Assembly (NCBI RefSeq): GCF_032854445.1
Contig: NC_088296.1
Span: forward strand, 3,249,246 to 3,313,245
Length of the DNA: 64,000 nucleotides
Direction of reading: 5' to 3'
Source: Liolophura sinensis
Taxonomy: Eukaryota > Mollusca > Polyplacophora > Chitonida > Chitonidae
The notes below the pieces were generated by a model. That model was not told where the DNA came from, did no database searches, and was given only the letters and a program-made list of their open reading frames with translations. Below, one piece after another: positions 39,701 through 45,870 of the stretch (the stretch's first letter is position 1; each line of letters starts with the position of its first letter). The position numbers and the translations under genes are program-made.

Positions 39701-40527
39701 TCCCAAATCAATCCAATGCAGTCTAGTTTTTCTCCATGAAATATACGTGTTATATCCTGCACTCGTACATACCTTCCCGCATTCATCATTCACCAAATAC
39801 TCTTGGTGGGGAATTAACATCAGTTTACAAAAAATAAAACACATACGTATGAAATTAAAAACTATGGAAACTACCATGCTTCATTTATCAGTAATTTCGT
39901 AAAAGAAAAATCAGATTCCTACACTGACGTCCTTATATTCCCTTCAGTTAGACTTATGTAATTTCAACTATCACTAAACAGCAGTGTAGGCGTAAATAGC
40001 TTGATGCCGTAGCCTCGATTAAACAAGAACTACACCCAACCGTGTATGCAAAACATGTCGTTCCGAAACGATCGCGAAGAAGACAAACGCTTATGCCACA
40101 TAACCCGTGAAATCGTACCTTGGACCCCTTGTCTGAAAAGACGTTGGAAGAAAGAAATGCTTATAAAGCGATGAACTGAAAATGATCTTTGTCCCCAACA
40201 GCAAAGCCCTGAGACACAAAAGACAACGAGCTTAGGCGTGAGGTGTTCAGAATGAAAACATGACGGCCAAAAGTAGAAAGTACGACTAAAACAAAACTGT
40301 CTAATTCTAAAAAGAAAACGTCAACTCTGAAGAAGAAGTGAGCTTACCTCTTTGAGATCCAGCCGCAAACTGACGTAATAGCGGAGGGATAGGCCTGGAA
40401 ATGTCACCTCCCCACCCACGCACATCACACCCCCGCACATGACGCCCACGCACAGTAATAACGTGCTTACAAACATCGGCCTTTGCGAGATGGTCCGAGA
40501 AGAACGTGACAGAGACGCCGTAACCAT
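924..40527 (-). CDS. Gene 1 (overall): secreted multi-FAS1 (fasciclin-like) protein, 13 exons, 3' end outside window
   Basis: Extracellular matrix or cell-adhesion protein of the FAS1 family (periostin, TGFBI/beta-ig-h3, midline fasciclin). Exons in order: 40348-40527, 20175-20340, 15031-15143, 14432-14586, 13967-14126, 11372-11486, 10607-10751, 9197-9356, 7720-7834, 5618-5765, 4658-4820, 1858-1986, 924-1072. All have AG acceptors and GT donors, and the phases join into one frame of 1898 nt (about 632 residues). Residues 1-60 hold the signal peptide; FAS1 domains fall near 61-205, 206-345, 346-486 and 487-632. Each domain has the strand near LTVFLP, a conserved His at the start of its middle segment, and the closing motif NGxxHxID. 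Many N-x-S/T sequons (NLT, NDT, NWT, NIT, NRT, NGS) fit secretion. The last exon ends in phase 2 at a donor, so at least one more exon lies left of 924. TGFBI and periostin also carry four FAS1 domains; no EMI domain is seen. The FAS1 assignment is firm; the orthologue is not settled. Confidence 0.85.
1858..1986 (-). CDS. Gene 1 exon 12: FAS1 domain D, middle segment
   Basis: Acceptor is a long T-tract plus CAG. Encodes ALIGHIVENAFMGSSDFEDG then RKMTTKSGRNIHITRRGHGKL. Two donors are possible: GTAAGC just after position 1866 and GTATAG just after 1858. Only the latter joins in frame to the next exon, giving GKL-IYFVNGS, which matches the FAS1 pattern in the other domains. The stronger-looking upstream donor would produce an early stop. 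Confidence 0.78.
1987..4657. other. Gene 1 intron 11 (2671 bp)
   Basis: AT-rich, with a poly-A run near 2574-2588 and no recognisable exon or repeat family. Confidence 0.6.
4658..4820 (-). CDS. Gene 1 exon 11: FAS1 domain D, first segment
   Basis: Acceptor ATTGTTCCAG, donor GTAAGC, phase 2 in and 0 out. It encodes STVFDLMRNHVDIRTTL, then GSYVTVFLPGTFFLNELPGY, the first FAS1 block. It ends in GGSRVHE. Confidence 0.85.
5003..5172. repeat. Three tandem copies of a 55-60 bp unit
   Basis: The strings CTTAGGGT(C/T)AAC, TTTCATAAAA and GAATTCCGG recur three times in order. The copies differ by small indels. Confidence 0.65.
5618..5765 (-). CDS. Gene 1 exon 10: FAS1 domain C, C-terminal segment
   Basis: Acceptor CTGTCTCAG, donor GTATGTCC, phase 1 in and 2 out. 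It encodes GVYLQHNGLRTRVTRGDIG then CTNGVVHLINDVM. Asn replaces the usual Asp of the 'VID' motif, a tolerated change in FAS1 domains. The other frames contain stops; this one is open throughout. Confidence 0.86.
5990..6244 (-). mobile_element. SINE family 1, full length, with 12-bp target-site duplication
   Basis: Read on minus, it starts with a tRNA-like head: A-box-like GTGGCTCAGTTGGTTAGCGC and B-box-like GTGTTCAAGTCC. It ends with GAGTACGGCGTAAAACACCA and a short A/T-rich tail. ATGTTAAAAAGA flanks it at 5978-5989 and 6245-6256, which shows a retrotransposed insertion. It lies in intron 9 of gene 1. Confidence 0.92.
6583..6793. repeat. Minisatellite, 42-bp unit, about 5 copies
   Basis: Unit begins CATGTCAGAATACTAGAGCG and continues with CTTCTGCCGAATAAAACTAA. 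Copies are over 90% identical by eye. It lies in intron 9 of gene 1. Confidence 0.92.
6794..7719. other. Rest of gene 1 intron 9
   Basis: No exon or recognised repeat. It is AT-rich, with a short inverted motif around 7560-7620 (repeated AGGTCTATCTTGG/CATAACT-like words). Confidence 0.5.
7720..7834 (-). CDS. Gene 1 exon 9: FAS1 domain C, middle segment
   Basis: Acceptor CCTCAG, donor GTAAGTG, phase 0 in and 1 out. It encodes LLNSHVILGQVLDIDTLLRL, then an ENITTLGNRTIRVMKMNN stretch with two sequons. SHVILGQVL is the FAS1 'YHVVPG' block in divergent form. Confidence 0.85.
8211..9106. repeat. Minisatellite, 25-bp unit, about 36 copies, with two-unit higher-order pattern
   Basis: Unit CTCACTTAGGTGGATGTGG plus TTATCT. 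Variants (GGAGGATG, GGAGAATG, CACCTAGG, TTACCT) are ordered. From about 8760 to 8960 the pair 'CACCTAGGAGAATG...TTACCT' and 'CACTTAGGAGAATG...TTATCT' alternates. The array nearly fills intron 8 of gene 1, ending about 90 bp from exon 8. Confidence 0.95.
9197..9356 (-). CDS. Gene 1 exon 8: FAS1 domain C, first segment
   Basis: Acceptor TTATGTTGCAG, donor GTAGGT, phase 2 in and 0 out, and exactly as long (160 nt) as the corresponding exon of domain B. It encodes TFLAITDTIPDFTSRL, then MTIFVPETSAFAKVP (first FAS1 block) and GNITLLMS with an NIT sequon. Confidence 0.85.
9482..9660 (+). mobile_element. SINE family 1, 5'-truncated, with 13-bp target-site duplication
   Basis: It lacks the tRNA-like head and begins at TCCAGCTCATGCTGG, running to GAGTACGGCGTAAAACACCA and (AAAT)n. 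TCCAATAAATTGG flanks it at 9469-9481 and 9661-9673. 5' truncation with a target-site duplication is the mark of LINE-driven retrotransposition. Confidence 0.93.
9900..10545. repeat. Dispersed repeat R fragments (mosaic)
   Basis: Contains the R words GGTGAAATACGGCCTC, CAGTCAGGATTTTATTCT and CATAGAGAGTAAA, broken by a SINE. R recurs at least a dozen times in the window in both orientations; I could not assign it to a transposon class. Confidence 0.65.
9986..10265 (+). mobile_element. SINE family 2, diverged copy nested in dispersed repeat R
   Basis: Head GTACCGTCCGCTTTTCGAAC and B-box-like GGGTCAAACCTGGG, then the family body (GGAGGCACATTACATGC). It ends with AAGTACGACGTTAAACCCTA and CACTCACTCAC. 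Its flanks (9905-9985 and 10262-10540) are fragments of the dispersed family R. Confidence 0.8.
10607..10751 (-). CDS. Gene 1 exon 7: FAS1 domain B, C-terminal segment
   Basis: Acceptor TCTGCAG, donor GTAAAT, phase 1 in and 2 out. It encodes VYVENNRVRAEVIIPNIPLR then NGVLHVIDNLLYFI. The NGVLHVID motif is the most diagnostic FAS1 block. The tail KLSQLYES leads into domain C. Confidence 0.88.
10893..11160 (+). mobile_element. SINE family 1, old diverged copy
   Basis: Recognisable GCCTCTCACCAATATGACCG head part, CTCTGCCCGCTTTCCTCCCA body and a degraded ATTCTTGAGATCGGCG tail. It is much more diverged than the copies with target-site duplications. It lies in intron 6 of gene 1, just upstream of exon 7. 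Confidence 0.8.
11372..11486 (-). CDS. Gene 1 exon 6: FAS1 domain B, middle segment
   Basis: Acceptor CTGTTACCAG, donor GTAAGTG, phase 0 in and 1 out. It encodes TIKAHIVKDKVLCLPAEG, then SLNGQLKFTRRDGK. The AHIV stretch is the equivalent of the FAS1 'YHV' block. It splits the domain at the same relative place as 7720-7834 and has the same length (115 nt). Confidence 0.82.
11869..12132 (-). mobile_element. SINE family 1, full length, with 11-bp target-site duplication
   Basis: On minus it runs from TTGGCTCAGTCAGTTAACGC to TACGGCGTAAAACACCAAAC and (AAAC)n. TTTAAGGCAAA flanks it at 11858-11868 and 12133-12143. Confidence 0.92.
12163..12297 (-). mobile_element. SINE family 1, truncated copy
   Basis: 3' part only: on minus from CCTTCCTCTCCGACAG to ATTCTTGAGTACGGCGTAAA. 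It lies 30 bp from the preceding SINE in the same orientation. A further 30-bp scrap (GCCAGCATTATGACGGGAG) is at 12777-12805. Confidence 0.82.
13002..13060. repeat. Short tandem repeat, 18-bp unit, 3 copies
   Basis: TGCTACACCATGCATTAT is repeated three times with one substitution. Confidence 0.85.
13967..14126 (-). CDS. Gene 1 exon 5: FAS1 domain B, first segment
   Basis: Acceptor TTTTTCTTCAG, donor GTAAGC, phase 2 in and 0 out. It encodes SVTALQEINTPLF, then NFFTVFSPNDSYTYPI, ending in NWTLIND. FFTVFSPND is the first conserved FAS1 block. NDS and NWT are possible glycosylation sites. Confidence 0.83.
14432..14586 (-). CDS. Gene 1 exon 4: FAS1 domain A, C-terminal segment
   Basis: Acceptor after ACCTTTCAG, donor GTGAGT, phase 0 in and 2 out. 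It encodes IYTINGARILTSGYMADNGI followed by LYIIDRVMYP, a textbook second conserved FAS1 block (NGAR, then a short loop, NG, hydrophobic, ID). A linker ending in YLSFT leads into domain B. Confidence 0.88.
15031..15143 (-). CDS. Gene 1 exon 3: FAS1 domain A, middle segment
   Basis: Acceptor TTTCTGTTTAG, donor GTAAGT, phase 1 in and 0 out. It encodes VEGRVEREEIQNNMRIRATT and ends in FTGNGGKT, the variable middle of the FAS1 fold. The sequence alone is weakly diagnostic. The call rests on phase agreement with both neighbours and its place between the first and last segments of domain A. Confidence 0.72.
15233..15596 (-). mobile_element. SINE family 2, full length, with imperfect 12-bp target-site duplication
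   Basis: On minus the head reads AGCACAGTTGGTAGAGCG (A box) and GGGTCAATCCTGGG (B box). The 3' end is AAGTACGACGTTAAACCCCA plus (CTCA)n. ATGATTATACAG (15221-15232) and ATGATAATACAG (15597-15608) flank it with one mismatch. Confidence 0.9.
15615..16015. repeat. Minisatellite, 41-bp unit, about 9 copies
   Basis: Unit starts ACGAAAAGAGAAACAGAAGG and continues CATGAGCTGTGGTCATACA. It begins directly at the head end of the family 2 SINE. Purine-rich on plus; short open frames across it are by-products. Confidence 0.93.
16380..16690. repeat. Tandem repeat, about 71-bp unit, 3-4 copies
   Basis: Recurring words: TGGTCAAAACGACCAGAA, ATTATCGCATTTCAATGGTC and CCAGAATAGGGTAAAAG. The last copies decay around the words GGTCGCATTTT and TTTGGTCACC. 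GGTC and GACC words give it hairpin potential. Confidence 0.75.
18694..18761. repeat. (AT)n microsatellite
   Basis: About 34 perfect AT dinucleotides. Confidence 0.97.
20175..20340 (-). CDS. Gene 1 exon 2: FAS1 domain A, first segment
   Basis: Acceptor TTCCTTGTCAG, donor GTAAGAG, phase 0 in and phase 1 out. It encodes the N-terminal FAS1 segment with PNLTVFLPNSEAM, the classic first conserved FAS1 block, and ends in LRTLLLYHS. The Tyr-His pair matches the YH motif that has been linked to integrin binding in TGFBI-type FAS1 domains; that function is an inference here. NLT and NDT sequons are present. Confidence 0.85.
20378..20702 (-). mobile_element. SINE family 2, slightly 5'-truncated, with 12-bp target-site duplication
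   Basis: On minus it begins within the tRNA-like head at GGGAGCGGTAGTTCCAGG and ends AAATACGACGTTAAACCCCA plus (CTCA)n. ATCGAAATCTGA flanks it at 20366-20377 and 20703-20714. It sits 26 bp upstream of the acceptor of gene 1 exon 2, very close to the branch-point zone. Confidence 0.92.
20815..20905. repeat. Left flank element of the 57-bp array
   Basis: TTTTGTGACCTACTTGACGG and TTAGCTTCGACATC recur at 25031-25110 and 28712-28790 just after the arrays. The same roughly 60-bp sequence therefore brackets array 1 in direct orientation. Confidence 0.75.
21251..24960. repeat. 57-bp minisatellite array 1, about 64 copies
   Basis: Consensus starts ACGGCATACGTACACAGTTA and continues TCGTGGGCACATAGATACAA, CGAGGTTTATCCTTGCT. 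Common variants are CATGCG, ACACGG, CACGTAG, GGTACGG and a 54-bp form lacking AAC. A 15-bp deletion occurs in one unit near 23096. Because 57 = 3 x 19 and the unit has no stop in several frames, open frames of up to 1110 codons (plus) and 901 codons (minus) result. The plus frame changes from YGIRTRLSWAHRY to ATAYVHGYRGHIDTT at a 1-bp deletion near 22230 without meeting a stop, so it is not evidence of coding. The array decays after 24900. Confidence 0.97.
25121..26214. other. Single-copy part of the duplicated segment
   Basis: AT-rich, duplicated at about 28800-29877. No gene features were found. The open frame through 25928-26695 gets its length from the adjoining minisatellite. Confidence 0.7.
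26215..26590. repeat. 19-21 bp minisatellite, copy 1
   Basis: Alternating units ACGTCTACCAAAAGGGTAC (19 bp) and ACGTCTTTACCAAAAGAGTG plus C (21 bp), about 18 units, rich in GTGCAC and GTACAC words. Confidence 0.95.
27030..28640. repeat. 57-bp minisatellite array 2, about 27 copies
   Basis: Same unit as array 1. The first five or six units (27140-27375) carry several 1-2 bp indels (ACACGTTATC, GATACACGAGG, ACAACGG, GGCAACATAG, ACGGGCATG), unlike the rest. Confidence 0.95.
29878..30545. repeat. 19-21 bp minisatellite, copy 2 (expanded)
   Basis: Same units as 26215-26590 but about 33 of them. The extra units repeat blocks such as 'TCTAACAGAAGAGTACATG ... TTTACCAAAA' already present, so expansion occurred inside the array after the segmental duplication. 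Confidence 0.94.
30985..32100. other. Intron 1 stretch without genes
   Basis: Holds an R fragment around 31500-31620 (CCAGCTATCACACTGTCGTC) and a degenerate repeat of GGTTAAAAGAT-like words at 31640-31920. Nothing else is supported. Confidence 0.5.
32105..32262. repeat. Dispersed repeat R copy
   Basis: AAAAGACTTACAGCATAGAG, AGCAGCAACGACAGAATGAT, CCTGTGAAATACAGCCTCAT and TTACCTCAGTCAGGGGTTTA give the R order in plus orientation. Confidence 0.8.
32790..33180. repeat. R copy with its inner segment amplified to a minisatellite (about 48-bp unit, 6 copies)
   Basis: Unit GTACAGCATAGAGAGTAAAA plus TCAGAGCAGCGACGACAGTG plus TGATAGAC. The same segment occurs once in other R copies (for example 46905-46940). 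Here it is repeated and the rest of R (GGTGAAATACGGTCCC) follows at 33105. Confidence 0.9.
33575..33815. repeat. Dispersed repeat R, two partial copies
   Basis: AAGGACTCAGTATAGAGGGT with CCATCGGTGAAATTCGGTCA, then ACAACAGCTTGGAAAGTAAA with TTACCTCAGC. Confidence 0.7.
34451..34785 (+). mobile_element. SINE family 3 (tRNA-derived)
   Basis: Head GGTGGCCTAATGGTTGTAGAG (A-box region; first 20 bases shared with tRNA-like genes) and GGATCAAACCCGGGTC (B box). The body contains CTTCGGCATAATACTTCAGT. The 3' end CTGAAAAATTGTTAAGTA matches family 2. Confidence 0.85.
34817..34930 (+). mobile_element. SINE family 1, 3' fragment
   Basis: GGCTCTGCCCGGTTTTCTCC through GAGTACGGCGTAAAACACCA and (AAAT)n. It lies directly after the family 3 SINE. 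Confidence 0.87.
35157..35571. mobile_element. Possible MITE-like element with GTGTGAACG motifs
   Basis: The left end reads GTCTTTTATCCCGTTCACACG (first 20 bases shown by GTCTTTTATCCCGTTCACAC) and the right end GCCGTGTGTATTAAAGAC. These are imperfect inverted repeats. Inside, GTGTGAAC occurs four times and GGTTTA/TAAACC words recur in both orientations. No coding capacity. No clear target duplication was seen. Confidence 0.5.
35572..37190. other. Intron 1 stretch without supported features
   Basis: No exon of gene 1 was found. Two short segments (near 36210-36240 and 36380-36410) carry GTTCAAATCCGAC and TTCGAACTCGCAACC, tRNA B-box-like scraps of old SINEs. Confidence 0.45.
37190..37480. repeat. 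Dispersed repeat R copy (reverse of the 46.9-kb copy)
   Basis: TCTAGACCAGTGACGTATAT, TACCTAATTCTGCTTAAGCC, GGCCGTATTTCACCGGTTAC and CTCTCTATGCTGTAAG in order. The first two words also occur at 44790, 26700 and 30655, so R is at least 290 bp long. Confidence 0.85.
37972..39070. repeat. 43-bp minisatellite, about 25 copies, with seven-unit higher-order repeat
   Basis: Unit TAGCACTGTAGCCTAGTGAT plus ATACCATGTGGTGATGTTTA plus TAC. The variant ATTTCGTGATG recurs at 38331 and 38632, about 301 bp = 7 x 43 apart, and the first five units after each are the same variants in the same order. Confidence 0.95.
39071..40347. other. End of intron 1, no repeat family recognised
   Basis: AT-rich; contains short open stretches without splice support. 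Confidence 0.5.
40348..40527 (-). CDS. Gene 1 exon 1: start codon and signal peptide
   Basis: Sixty codons from an ATG in strong Kozak context (ATCACCATGG on the minus strand) to a GTAAGC donor, phase 0. After a short basic leader, residues 18-38 form a hydrophobic segment (core FVSTLLLCVGVMCGG) that reads as a signal peptide. The exon ends in YYVSLRLDLKE. Joined to the next exon it gives LDLKEISSRLANHGLSHFLE, a natural lead-in helix for the first FAS1 domain, which is why I link it across a 20-kb intron. An internal Met at residue 18 is an alternative start. The 5' UTR and promoter are not resolved, and no TATA box is obvious. The main uncertainty is whether another exon lies in the long intron. 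Confidence 0.62.
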
Positions 40528-42900
40528 GGTGATGTAAGGCGCAACGCGGCGTCACGTTTCAGCTCTCACGACACGGTTTGTTGCGTCAGAGTTTGCAAGA
40601 ACGGTTTAAAGTTTAATTCTGTGTTTAACCTCGAAACTTGTCGTCCTTCAGCACAGTGTACCATGAATCGTAGTAATCAAGGAATGACCAATTAAATGCA
40701 AGCTATCAAGAATAAGTTGCGTCCAAGATTTGGAAGCCAAGTGTAATTTACGTTCGACCTGCTGAATCGGTGTTTTTGTTTATATTACTGGTTACATGAG
40801 AACACTGGTCACTGTCGCTCACAACTTGGTTTGTTCAAAACTTAGCACAGCTTTGAAGATTATTAAGTCGGACTTTCTTGGCAGAGTGACGATAAACAAA
40901 CAAAAGATTCCAGACTTGGAATGGTCAGTCTGTAACCTCGCTGCTTTGCCGAGAACTGATGAGAAATTCACCCTTTTGTGGCTGTGCTACCCGTTGGAAA
41001 CAGAAAGGTCTAAACCGTTTTATCACCATGCATCGATGTGAAAATGAAATGTAAAATACATGACGTGCTTCCATGCACAATCCGTGAATACAAAATGCTG
41101 TCCTCGAAATCAAGAAACTTTCAACTTCTAATGTTGACTGGTTTTTGATTCTTTTACTGATTTCGACTTAGTTCCAAAATCTTGAAGTCCCTTTGCAAAA
41201 TCCTTGAACGTAAAATACTTCCTTGATATGCCCTCAGAACAACATCAAGGACTAACATAAAACCATAAACACGTGCCAAACAGTTCCTTGCACAGAACCT
41301 CGAATCACGTCTTCCTTGTTAATCTTGAAGGCAGCAATGAAGTAAAAAAGTCGCAGAAAAACTGCTGATCGACAAGTAATCCTCCACAAAAAAGAATCCA
41401 GGTCAGAAGCTGTTACGTTGGCGCAACACGTTAAGGTGTGTCCGGAGTATGTGATAAAACATTACTGAGGGTTGAACCAGTGTCCTTGGCGCTCGAGCCT
41501 CTACGACGTTTGATTTACGAGCAGGGCACACGTGACTTCGAGATTTTGTGAACAACACAGGTGGAATAATTCGCTGATCTGCTCGATGGAAGAAGAGAAG
41601 TATTACTCAAGAAACCTCGCTGCGGTTTCCACTTCAGGGTTTCTTCTTCCCAAAGTGCACCGTACAACTGAGACGGACAAACTTGGAAAAGAAGTGTCCC
41701 TCGGATGTGTGGAGGACGATCGTGCCGCGTTCACTCAGGTACAGATATACGTGTATAACTGTGATATAGGGACAAGAGGCTCTTATCAAAAATCGCCTGG
41801 AGCCCTGCGGTTGTCTCCAGTTAAGTGCTCAATCCGTGGTTACTCCCGACGTAACCCTGGTTAGGGATGAGCGAGAAATCCGGGTAAATCTTCACCCTGG
41901 GGCGTCCAACACAGAGCTATTGTTAACTCTCTAAGAGCTGGAGACGTTCTGGCCCAACGCGCACTGATGTTCGCCTCAGCACTCGATCTCTCTCTCTCTG
42001 TCTTTGCTCCGTACGGGTGACGCGCCGGCGTTGTCCGCTGGAGAGTAGGATAGTGTACATGGGGGAACAGGGGCCCCAACATTAGGTGCGTACTCTGTCT
42101 TAATGGGGGAGCAGGCACGCTAGTGACATACAGTACCCCACCGGGCAGACACAATTTACCTCCGTCAACAAAACACCCGCACGTCTCCTCACCAGAAATA
42201 GACAGTATTCCGCTAACTTACAAAGAGACATTCCTTTTTGGTCATTCTACTCAAACATAACGCTATATACACCTTCCCCTTCGTCCTACCTTCGTGGTCC
42301 CTGGGTACAAACTTCCACATTTGGATAAGTTCAAAATATCAAAAGATCTACCATTTGAAATGCGTCTTCAGTAAAGCTTAGCTGATCACTTTGTTCATTT
42401 TTTGTGTGTGTTCCTCTTTATTGGGCAGGATGCAAACATTTAGTTGCCTGCTCGTTGTGTCTGTATGAATTAAGCCATCCATACATGAGACAGCTATCAG
42501 CCTGTATACTACCGAATAGACCTTTATAACAATCCATTCTGTCACTCGCTTTTACTCTCATTCAGTTGGGCTACAGTAAGCTACAACTCACGCTTTTCAA
42601 TGTAACGACGTTTGCTTTTTATTCATTTCAAAAACTTCCGAACTCAAATACAGTGCCGTACTAACTAAAGGGATCGAGAAGTTCCTACCTTCAGTGACAC
42701 ACACATGTTCAGGGCCGTATCCAAATTCATCGTCCGGGCCTTCCACCGGAAAAACAACATGCAATGCCAAATTCCTACAGGCCCCGTTTCATTAATAAAA
42801 AAAATATATATCCCACGGAGTCACACGGATGCTAGTTACCTTTCTGGAAGTAGAAATAGTCAGTATGCAGACTCCATTAATATCACAAGTGCATACCTGT
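40528..42900. other. Region upstream of gene 1
   Basis: Probably promoter and any non-coding 5' exons, but nothing specific is visible. 41850-42170 is more GC-rich and has more CpG than its surroundings. Open stretches at 40796-41041 and 41532-41864 have no recognisable family or splice signals. Confidence 0.4.
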
Positions 42901-42904
42901 AATG

Positions 42905-43262
42905 ATTATCTGTAATAACCAGGGGGTCAATTTTGTCGGTGTAATAATGAAACATTGATATCATAAGTGCCTACCTGTGTAATATCCAAGGCGTCAATTC
43001 TGTCGGTGTAATATTGAAACATTGATATCATAAGTGCACACCTGTGTAATATCCAGGGCGTCAGTTCTGTCGGTGTAATATTGAAACATTGATATCATAA
43101 GTGCACACCTGTGTAATATCCAGGGCGTCAGTTCTGTCGGTGTAATATTGAAACATTCATATGATAAGGCCATACTTGTGTAATATTCAGGGCGTCAATT
43201 CTGTCGGTGTAATATTGAAACATTGATATCATAAGGCCATACCTGTGTAATATGCAGGGCGT
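42905..43262. repeat. Tandem repeat, 67-bp unit, about 5 copies
   Basis: Unit GTGTAATATTGAAACATTGA plus TATCATAAGTGCACACCTGT plus GTAATATCCAGGGCGTCAGT plus TCTGTCG. Period measured from ATTGATATCA at 43021 and 43088. Confidence 0.92.
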
Positions 43263-43604
43263 GTTCTACATAATATCTCATAAATAACGGCAGGTTATTG
43301 TATGGAGTAGCATTATATTACTGTCGTAATTTATTTCTTTTTTCATTGTGTGTTTTTTTAGATTTTTTATTTTATTGCATCGTATTATTATTGTTCTTTG
43401 CATTGTAGGTTATTGACAGAAAGTTTCTGAACATCTCAGGCCTATGTTTATTTACTTCGATTGTGTACATAAGGCAATAACTTATCTTCGCCTTTAATAC
43501 TATTGTGTTTTATTCACCTATTTAACAAGATTACATGGTCCAAAGAAGGTAATAAGGCAAGAGAACCAAGAAAAACAGGCCAAGAATCACCATGCTTTGT
43601 TGGA

Positions 43605-43812
43605 ATCGATCATCAAACCGATTTCCGCCAATGCGGTCAATGTGAGTCCAAGCCCAGCTCATGCTGGCCTCCTCTCTGGTCGTAAATGGGAAGGTCTCCA
43701 GGCAACCTGTGGATCGTCGGGGGTTTCCCTCGGGCTCTGCCCGGTTTCCTCCCAGCATTATGCTGGCTGCCGTCGTAAAAGTGAAATATTGTTGAGTACT
43801 CTGTAAGACGTC
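43605..43812 (+). mobile_element. SINE family 1, diverged
   Basis: GCCCAGCTCATGCTGGCC, GGTTTCCCTCGGGCTCTGCC and GTGAAATATTGTTGAGTACT mark the family. The 3' end is degraded. Confidence 0.85.
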
Positions 43813-43924
43813 AGCAAACTAAATGAAACCCATTCCTACCCCATGATCTCATTCAGCTGAAGCCCTGCCTCGTTTTGGTTATTATAAGCTATTGTATTGT
43901 TCGGCTTTTGAGTTGCTAGTATCT

Positions 43925-44080
43925 AACTATTTACAAGAATGAATGAATGACTGTGGCCTTTTAGCATTTACATGAAAAGCAAAAACAAAACATTCACTGA
44001 AAATTGACAAATGGCCGAATTTTCCACTGCCAGCTATCACACTCGTGGTTGCTCTGGTTTCACTCGCTATGCTGTTTCGG
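43925..44080. repeat. Dispersed repeat R fragment
   Basis: TTAGCATTTACATGAAAAGC, CTGCCAGCTATCACACTCGT and GGTTTCACTCGCTATGCTGT. Confidence 0.65.
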
Positions 44081-44124
44081 AGCCAGAGCAGTGAGGTAAT
44101 AGGCTCGAACCCAGCACTCGCTTA

Positions 44125-44273
44125 AATATTTCCCTTATACGACGGCACTCAACTTCATGCTAGAAGGAAACTGAACAGTGCTCCTGGGTAACCCCAGGAC
44201 CATCCGCAGGTTGCTGCAGACCTTCCTACGTGCTACCGGAGATGAAGACACTGAATTCACAGCGACCGCAAAG
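44125..44273 (-). mobile_element. SINE family 1, old fragment
   Basis: Plus-strand CCATCCGCAGGTTGCTGCAG, GACCTTCCTACGTGCTACCG and CACAGCGACCGCAAAGGTG are the reverse of the family body; the 3' tail is lost. Confidence 0.7.
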
Positions 44274-44754
44274 GTGAAACATTATTTGAATAAATAAGAA
44301 CGATCATTTAATGATATCCTCCCAAACCCGTGCGGGATTACAGTGCTGTCTGGAATCTGAAGCCACTCTATTTTTGCTGACAGAGATCAGAAATGTTTTT
44401 TCTAACACCCGAGTGACATAATGATTTTACCGTCAGTCCATAACACGCTTGGGTGACAGAAATCTGAGGAGCCTTTGTTTCTCACACAGCTCTCTGACCC
44501 AGGTCGAATAACTCTGACTCTATCCACACCCACATGAGACCGCTGACGCTGAAGACGAGATTAACGCCAACCGAGGATTATGACAAGGGGCTGTTTGGCA
44601 GGTTTTCGTCAAGGGCCGATTTAATATGCAAATAATAACACGTAAATGTTTTCTTTATTATTTCAAGAATATCAAAACCAGCTAGTTAACAAACTACCTG
44701 ACATAAAACGCAACTTAAATAGCGGCGAATGTGTTTGAATACGAGACCAAAGCG

Positions 44755-45130
44755 TTTGTATATTAAATGTGATCACAAGTATTTTGAGTTATTCTAGACC
44801 AGTGACGTCTAACGAGTTACAGATGTATTTTTTTACCTAATTCTGCTTAAGCTATGGCGCTATGAGGCGTGTAATTTGCTTTTGCTTCTTTTTAAGCATT
44901 TACATGAACAATAAGAATAATATCCTAAGTGAGGTAAATTGACAAGAGGGTGGACCTCATCGGTTACGCGTGACCGTTTGCCAACTATCACACTGACGTC
45001 ACTGCTCTGGTTTTACTCTCTATGCTGTAGCCGTATTTCACCGGTTGCGTGTGACTATTTGTCAGCTATCACACTGTCGTCTCTGGTCTGGTTTTTGCTC
45101 TCTGTGCTTTTATATTCTAAGGCTTTATAT
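44755..45130. repeat. Dispersed repeat R, longest copy
   Basis: Starts near TCTAGACCAGTGACGTCTAA and runs through TTTACCTAATTCTGCTTAAG, AGTGAGGTAAATTGACAAGA and CTGGTTTTACTCTCTATGC. The last 70 bp are present twice (45020-45100). Confidence 0.82.
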
Positions 45131-45469
45131 ATTTGGTTTAATTTAGAATCTAAGCTTCAATTCATTTCGACTTAAGCCCCCCCCCCCACCTTCTCCTCCT
45201 CTAGTTTAGAGTTAGCGCTAAATTATACAGATTCATGGTCATGGGGGCTAGGACAGCGGTTTCAGAAGGTTGGGAAGACTAGCAGAGTGAACCAAGAGTT
45301 CAGTATTTTAGTGGAAACACGGGTCCTGTATTTTGGGTAACATGACACTGAAAATGTGGGTTGAAAAAGTGAATTCTCGTCAATGGGCAGTGGTACAACA
45401 GGTTCGATATTTCCTTCAGTACAATATATTGCTACCACGTGTATTTCTTGTGAGAGGACAGCAGGAATA

Positions 45470-45870
45470 TGGATTCGTGATTTCACGAAACAGCACAGTG
45501 GGAACATGGATGCGTGATTTTACGAAACAGCACAGTGGGAACATGGATGCGTGATTTTACGAAACAGAATAGTGGGAATATGGATTCGTGATTTTACGAG
45601 ACAGCACAGTGGGAACATGGATGCGTGATTTTAAGAAACAGAACAGTGGGAACATGGATGCGTGATTTTACGAAACAGAACAGTGGGAACATGGATGCGT
45701 GATTTTACGAAACAGCTCAGTATGAACATGAATGCGTGATTTTACGAAACAGCACAGTGGGAACATGGATGCGTGATTTTACGAAACAGCACAGTGGGAA
45801 CATGGATGCGTGATTTACGAAACAGCGCAGTGGGAACATGGATGCGTGATTTTACGAAACAGAACAGTGT
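45470..45870. repeat. Minisatellite, 37-bp unit, about 11 copies
   Basis: Unit GATTTTACGAAACAGCACAG plus TGGGAACATGGATGCGT with CACAG/AACAG/GCAG variants. Confidence 0.94.

Larger units (their letters stand above)
20341..40347. other. Predicted gene 1 intron 1 (20,007 bp)
   Basis: Phase-0 intron between the signal-peptide exon and FAS1 domain A. It holds nearly all large arrays of the window, the 3.7-kb tandem duplication, several SINEs and R copies. No other exon was recognised inside it. Confidence 0.55.
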
